64,000 nt of DNA from NCBI RefSeq assembly GCF_963678635.1, contig NC_087064.1, positions 82,019,847-82,083,846 of the forward strand, in the 5' to 3' direction. The position numbers were made by a program, and so were the translations under genes. The notes under the pieces are model-generated. The model did no database searches and was not told where the DNA came from. It saw only the letters and a list, made by a program, of their open reading frames with translations. Source of the stretch: Symsagittifera roscoffensis (Eukaryota > Xenacoelomorpha > Acoela > Convolutidae). This document shows positions 61,251-64,000 of the stretch, in pieces. The stretch's first letter is position 1. The number at the start of each line of letters is the position of its first letter.

Positions 61251-63510
61251 AGCCTATTGAGACTCGTTAAGTTTATTTACTTGGATTTTATGGAAAAAAG
61301 CCAGCCATAAGTGATGGTCTAAAAGGGTCAACAATTTGAACCGAAGTCCAAATTTTTCGTTTCATCTCTTGTTAACTTTGCTTTGCATTTTCATCGCAGT
61401 ATTATTGTGTTGCTTCATTGTAAAATTGTTGCTTCCGAGATTGTCCTTCCTTTAAAATTCCCAAATACGTTGCTGCCTGTATCATAATTAGTCTCAGTAA
61501 TAAACCCCATTCACTACCTACCAAATTCGCTGCTTAAAATGTCGTCACTTCAGTGCTCTAAAGTTTGCTCCAGATTCAGAGTTATTCATTGTTAATATTT
61601 ATTAGTAGATTAATATTGAATGCAGAATTTAAGAGAAATTTACAACATTTTGCAACAAATTCAATCATCTTTTCATCCCGTGGGTGCAGTATTGTATGAT
61701 GGAATCTATGAATATCCGCGTTTTGGGAATTCATTTTAGTACCTAAAATTCCGTTTTATTCTCGCTGAAAATAGATATAAGAATAATGACGCAGGCATTA
61801 AAAATATCGATTCCGTTCATGTAAATATGTCCATGCATTGGTTTAATTTTCCATGCATTTTTTTTCAGCTTTTCTTATTTTCTTAAGTTTAATTATCGAA
61901 TCTGAAAAAATTGAATCAAAATTACAGTCAAGTTCATTAGTATTTGCATGCCAAAACTTTTGAGAACTGAGAACAGCTTGCGTCCTGCGTCTAATCGAGG
62001 GAAAATATAACAAAAAAAACTCATTTTTTTCAATAGTTTTAAGACAGTGTAATATGTACAACTAATTTTATGAAAATCGAATCTAACATTAATTGGCAGA
62101 TTAAAATTTCAATTCGAGTTTTTGATTTCTAGAGATTGATTAACAAATTTTTGAAAATCAACGAAATTTACGTCAAATACAATGACAGAACAAAATATCC
62201 CATACAAAAGTACGCCATTCTAAAATATTTCATACCAGTATATCCCAATGGACACAATAACCCAAACCATTATAGCCCACACAATATCCCATGCCATACC
62301 ATCATAGCCCTTAGCCCTCGTAGAATTTATCTGCGCCAAAACTAGAAGCTCATTATGCATTTTTCTAAAAATAAGCAGCGGCATTACTAATCAAACCGTA
62401 AAAAGTACCGAGAACTAAACGAAAAAGTCCGATTGATCACTAAATTTCATAAAAATTCAGATATAGTAAATTAATTTCAAACACTGGCTCATTTCACACT
62501 CTTAATTGTTCCAATTTGTTAAATTATTGTTAAAATTTTGCCAAATTTTTGTTACTTTGATGCGTGTTTAGATTGTTTTCCAAAAGTCATACTGTTTTTG
62601 GACTGATAGCTACAAAAGAGGTACCTTTTTTGTTAGGTGATAGGGGCATATAAAGTAATAATTTCGCTTTTCTACTCACTCTTCCATAACGGTCAACCAG
62701 TACAAAGGTTTTTTGGGGGTTTAAAAATTTCGAACTAAAATTTTTGATCCACGTTGAGTTGATAACTTGATCTTTTGAAGAGTCGTACTGTTTAACCATG
62801 ATGCCAAGCGAGCATATAAAGTCACATCTTTTGTTCTTATTGTTCGAAATAACGGTGGATTTAAAATGCGCGCCATAATTTTTCCGCTTTGAATTAAAAT
62901 TGCTGTCACGAGTTGTAGAACTTAGCAATATTTTGCTCTGTTTGCTCAAATGCTATCTTTTGGTTTGAAGTCATTAGATAAAAAGCCTTTTGCGATATTT
63001 CTATTCCTTCGGATCCACAGATGGGATATTTTAATTAGCGTGAGCTACTTCGTCTTAAGCTATTCGTTTTGCCGGCTTATTTTTGTGTGGGATACTTTCT
63101 CTTGGGATAAAAATGCAGAGATAAATTGTCATAAGGCCGTCAAATAAGCCGGATCATTTTTAATCTAAAAGTTTAAGAATATTAATAATCTAAAAAAATT
63201 AAGAAAGCTGCATTCAAGGATACATCATCTTGAACAATTTACTCCTATGGTACTTTGGAAAAAATGTTCCACCGCTATAAATCACTAATTCAACGACAAA
63301 ATAGGTGAGACTTAACTAGTTCTGAATCTCAATCTTTTAAAAAATCCTGAAGATACATAATTGCGCTTGGGATGACAAGCAGTTTTAAATCTGGACACAC
63401 TTGTTTCCAATCTGACAAATTTTTGTCTATTAAATACAGTGAAATTTTTGCTAGCTTGTTTTTATATCTAAGTCAAATCCAATCATTGTTTCTGCTCGTT
63501 TTCGCTACAG
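61251..63510. other. Region between CAPS and the kinase exons
   Basis: AT-rich, with a minisatellite at 62160. A minus-strand frame at 62587-62949 (120 codons; end reads LLLYMPLSPNKKGTSFVAIS) is open but unrecognised. No upstream kinase exons found. Confidence 0.5.
62160..62335 (-). repeat. Low-complexity minisatellite (TGGGATATTNTG type)
   Basis: On the minus strand, GGGCTATGATGG, GGGATATTGTG, GGGCTATAATGG, GGGTTATTGTG and GGGATATACTGG repeat with an ~10-12 bp step. Non-coding. Confidence 0.6.
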
Positions 63511-63743
63511 ATAATGCTCAATGCCTGGGATGTAGATAATGCTCAACGGCCAAGCGTAAGTGCCTGTGTGGGACTTGTAGTGTCTTTGCTCTTTGGATAT
63601 TTTTTGCCCATTTTTAGACAATCGCGGGTCTGGTTGCTTTGGTTTGTTAAGTTTCCACAGCACGCATTTTTCAAAAAAGCTAATTTTTTCTTTTGAATTC
63701 AGTTTTCTTATTTCAGATAAATGAACTCAAAGATTTTGTATAG
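63511..63743 (+). CDS. Last two exons of a protein kinase (subdomain XI and C-terminus)
   Basis: The exon 63511-63555 (acceptor ttcgctacag, donor AGC|GTAAGT) encodes IMLNAWDVDNAQRPS, matching the W-x6-R-P signature of kinase subdomain XI, tyrosine-kinase-like in spacing. The exon 63717-63743 (acceptor cttatttcag) adds INELKDFV and TAG. Both are phase 0. AATAAA follows at 63759. No catalytic core is visible in the 2.4 kb upstream, so earlier exons are distant or this is a displaced fragment. The first exon contains a direct repeat of GATAATGCTCAA. Confidence 0.5.
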
Positions 63744-63758
63744 TTTCAGTTTTTTTGC

Positions 63759-63764
63759 AATAAA
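63759..63764 (+). terminator. Polyadenylation signal AATAAA after the kinase exons
   Basis: AATAAA lies 16 bases after the TAG stop and supports these being genuine terminal exons. Confidence 0.5.
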
Positions 63765-63815
63765 AGTTTCTTAGGCTTATTTAGGTTTGTCTTACATTTG
63801 AGTGGTGAAAAATAT

Positions 63816-64000
63816 TGTTGTTCCGACTTTCGAAGAAAACGTAATATTTATGCTCGATGTGGTTTCTTTATTCAGTCAATTTTCACCAATCGAAATAATA
63901 GTTTTCAACAAAAATTTTTTATACCCCATTGAAGATATTGACTCCCTGTCTTCAAATGTAAAAAGATACTTCACCTCCGATTTTTTTTTTGTGAAGTTCT
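63816..64000 (+). repeat. Dispersed repeat, GTTCCGAC family (5' part, runs off window)
   Basis: GTTGTTCCGACTTTCG followed by the GTGGTTTCTTTATTCAGTC block, as in the copy at 26428. Confidence 0.7.

Noticed and set aside
62587-62949. 120-codon minus-strand frame (part reads KTFVLVDRYGRVSRKAKLLL)
   Set aside because: Protein-like in places, but a second frame on the same strand is also open and no family could be named; left as unassigned.

Overview
This is an AT-rich window (no GC count was run) from an animal nuclear genome. Exons are short, split by GT-AG introns, and embedded in very long introns full of foldback elements, decayed satellites and SINE-like repeats. The host is an invertebrate by impression only: it has a CAPS/UNC-31 gene, a metazoan universal stress protein, a TMEM272-like gene, a tRNA-Leu(CAA) with a canonical intron and a Ty1/copia element primed by initiator tRNA-Met. 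The phylum cannot be fixed from the sequence.

The backbone is the 3' part of a CAPS gene (calcium-dependent activator protein for secretion; CADPS/unc-31) on the + strand. Eleven exons between 255 and 61135 join in one frame: 1287 coding bases, 428 residues, phases agreeing at every junction. They include an 18-base microexon and an intron of about 40 kb (12155-52434). A polyadenylation signal follows at 61245. Two minus-strand genes are nested inside: a TMEM272-like four-helix membrane protein (about 2353-10998, in the intron before CAPS exon 5) and a three-exon universal stress protein (32003-33210, complete, 188 residues). A third minus-strand membrane-protein gene is partly visible (33540-35186, possibly reaching 46159). 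The last two exons of a protein kinase lie after CAPS at 63511-63743.

Mobile DNA: an intact copia-class retrotransposon (14643-19532) with identical 89-bp LTRs; a 1449-bp tandem segmental duplication (23522-26419); three 138-bp perfect hairpins whose loop flips orientation in the middle copy (5047-5462); a 74-bp-arm foldback (39337-39537); and several TIR elements, two of them lying within 40 bases of CAPS splice sites. Two islands less AT-rich than their surroundings (20744-22229 and about 55960-58250) are internally duplicated and unlike anything around them. They are the best candidates for something undescribed.

Limits: exon boundaries come from reading splice sites and conserved protein motifs by eye; no alignment, folding or database search was run.
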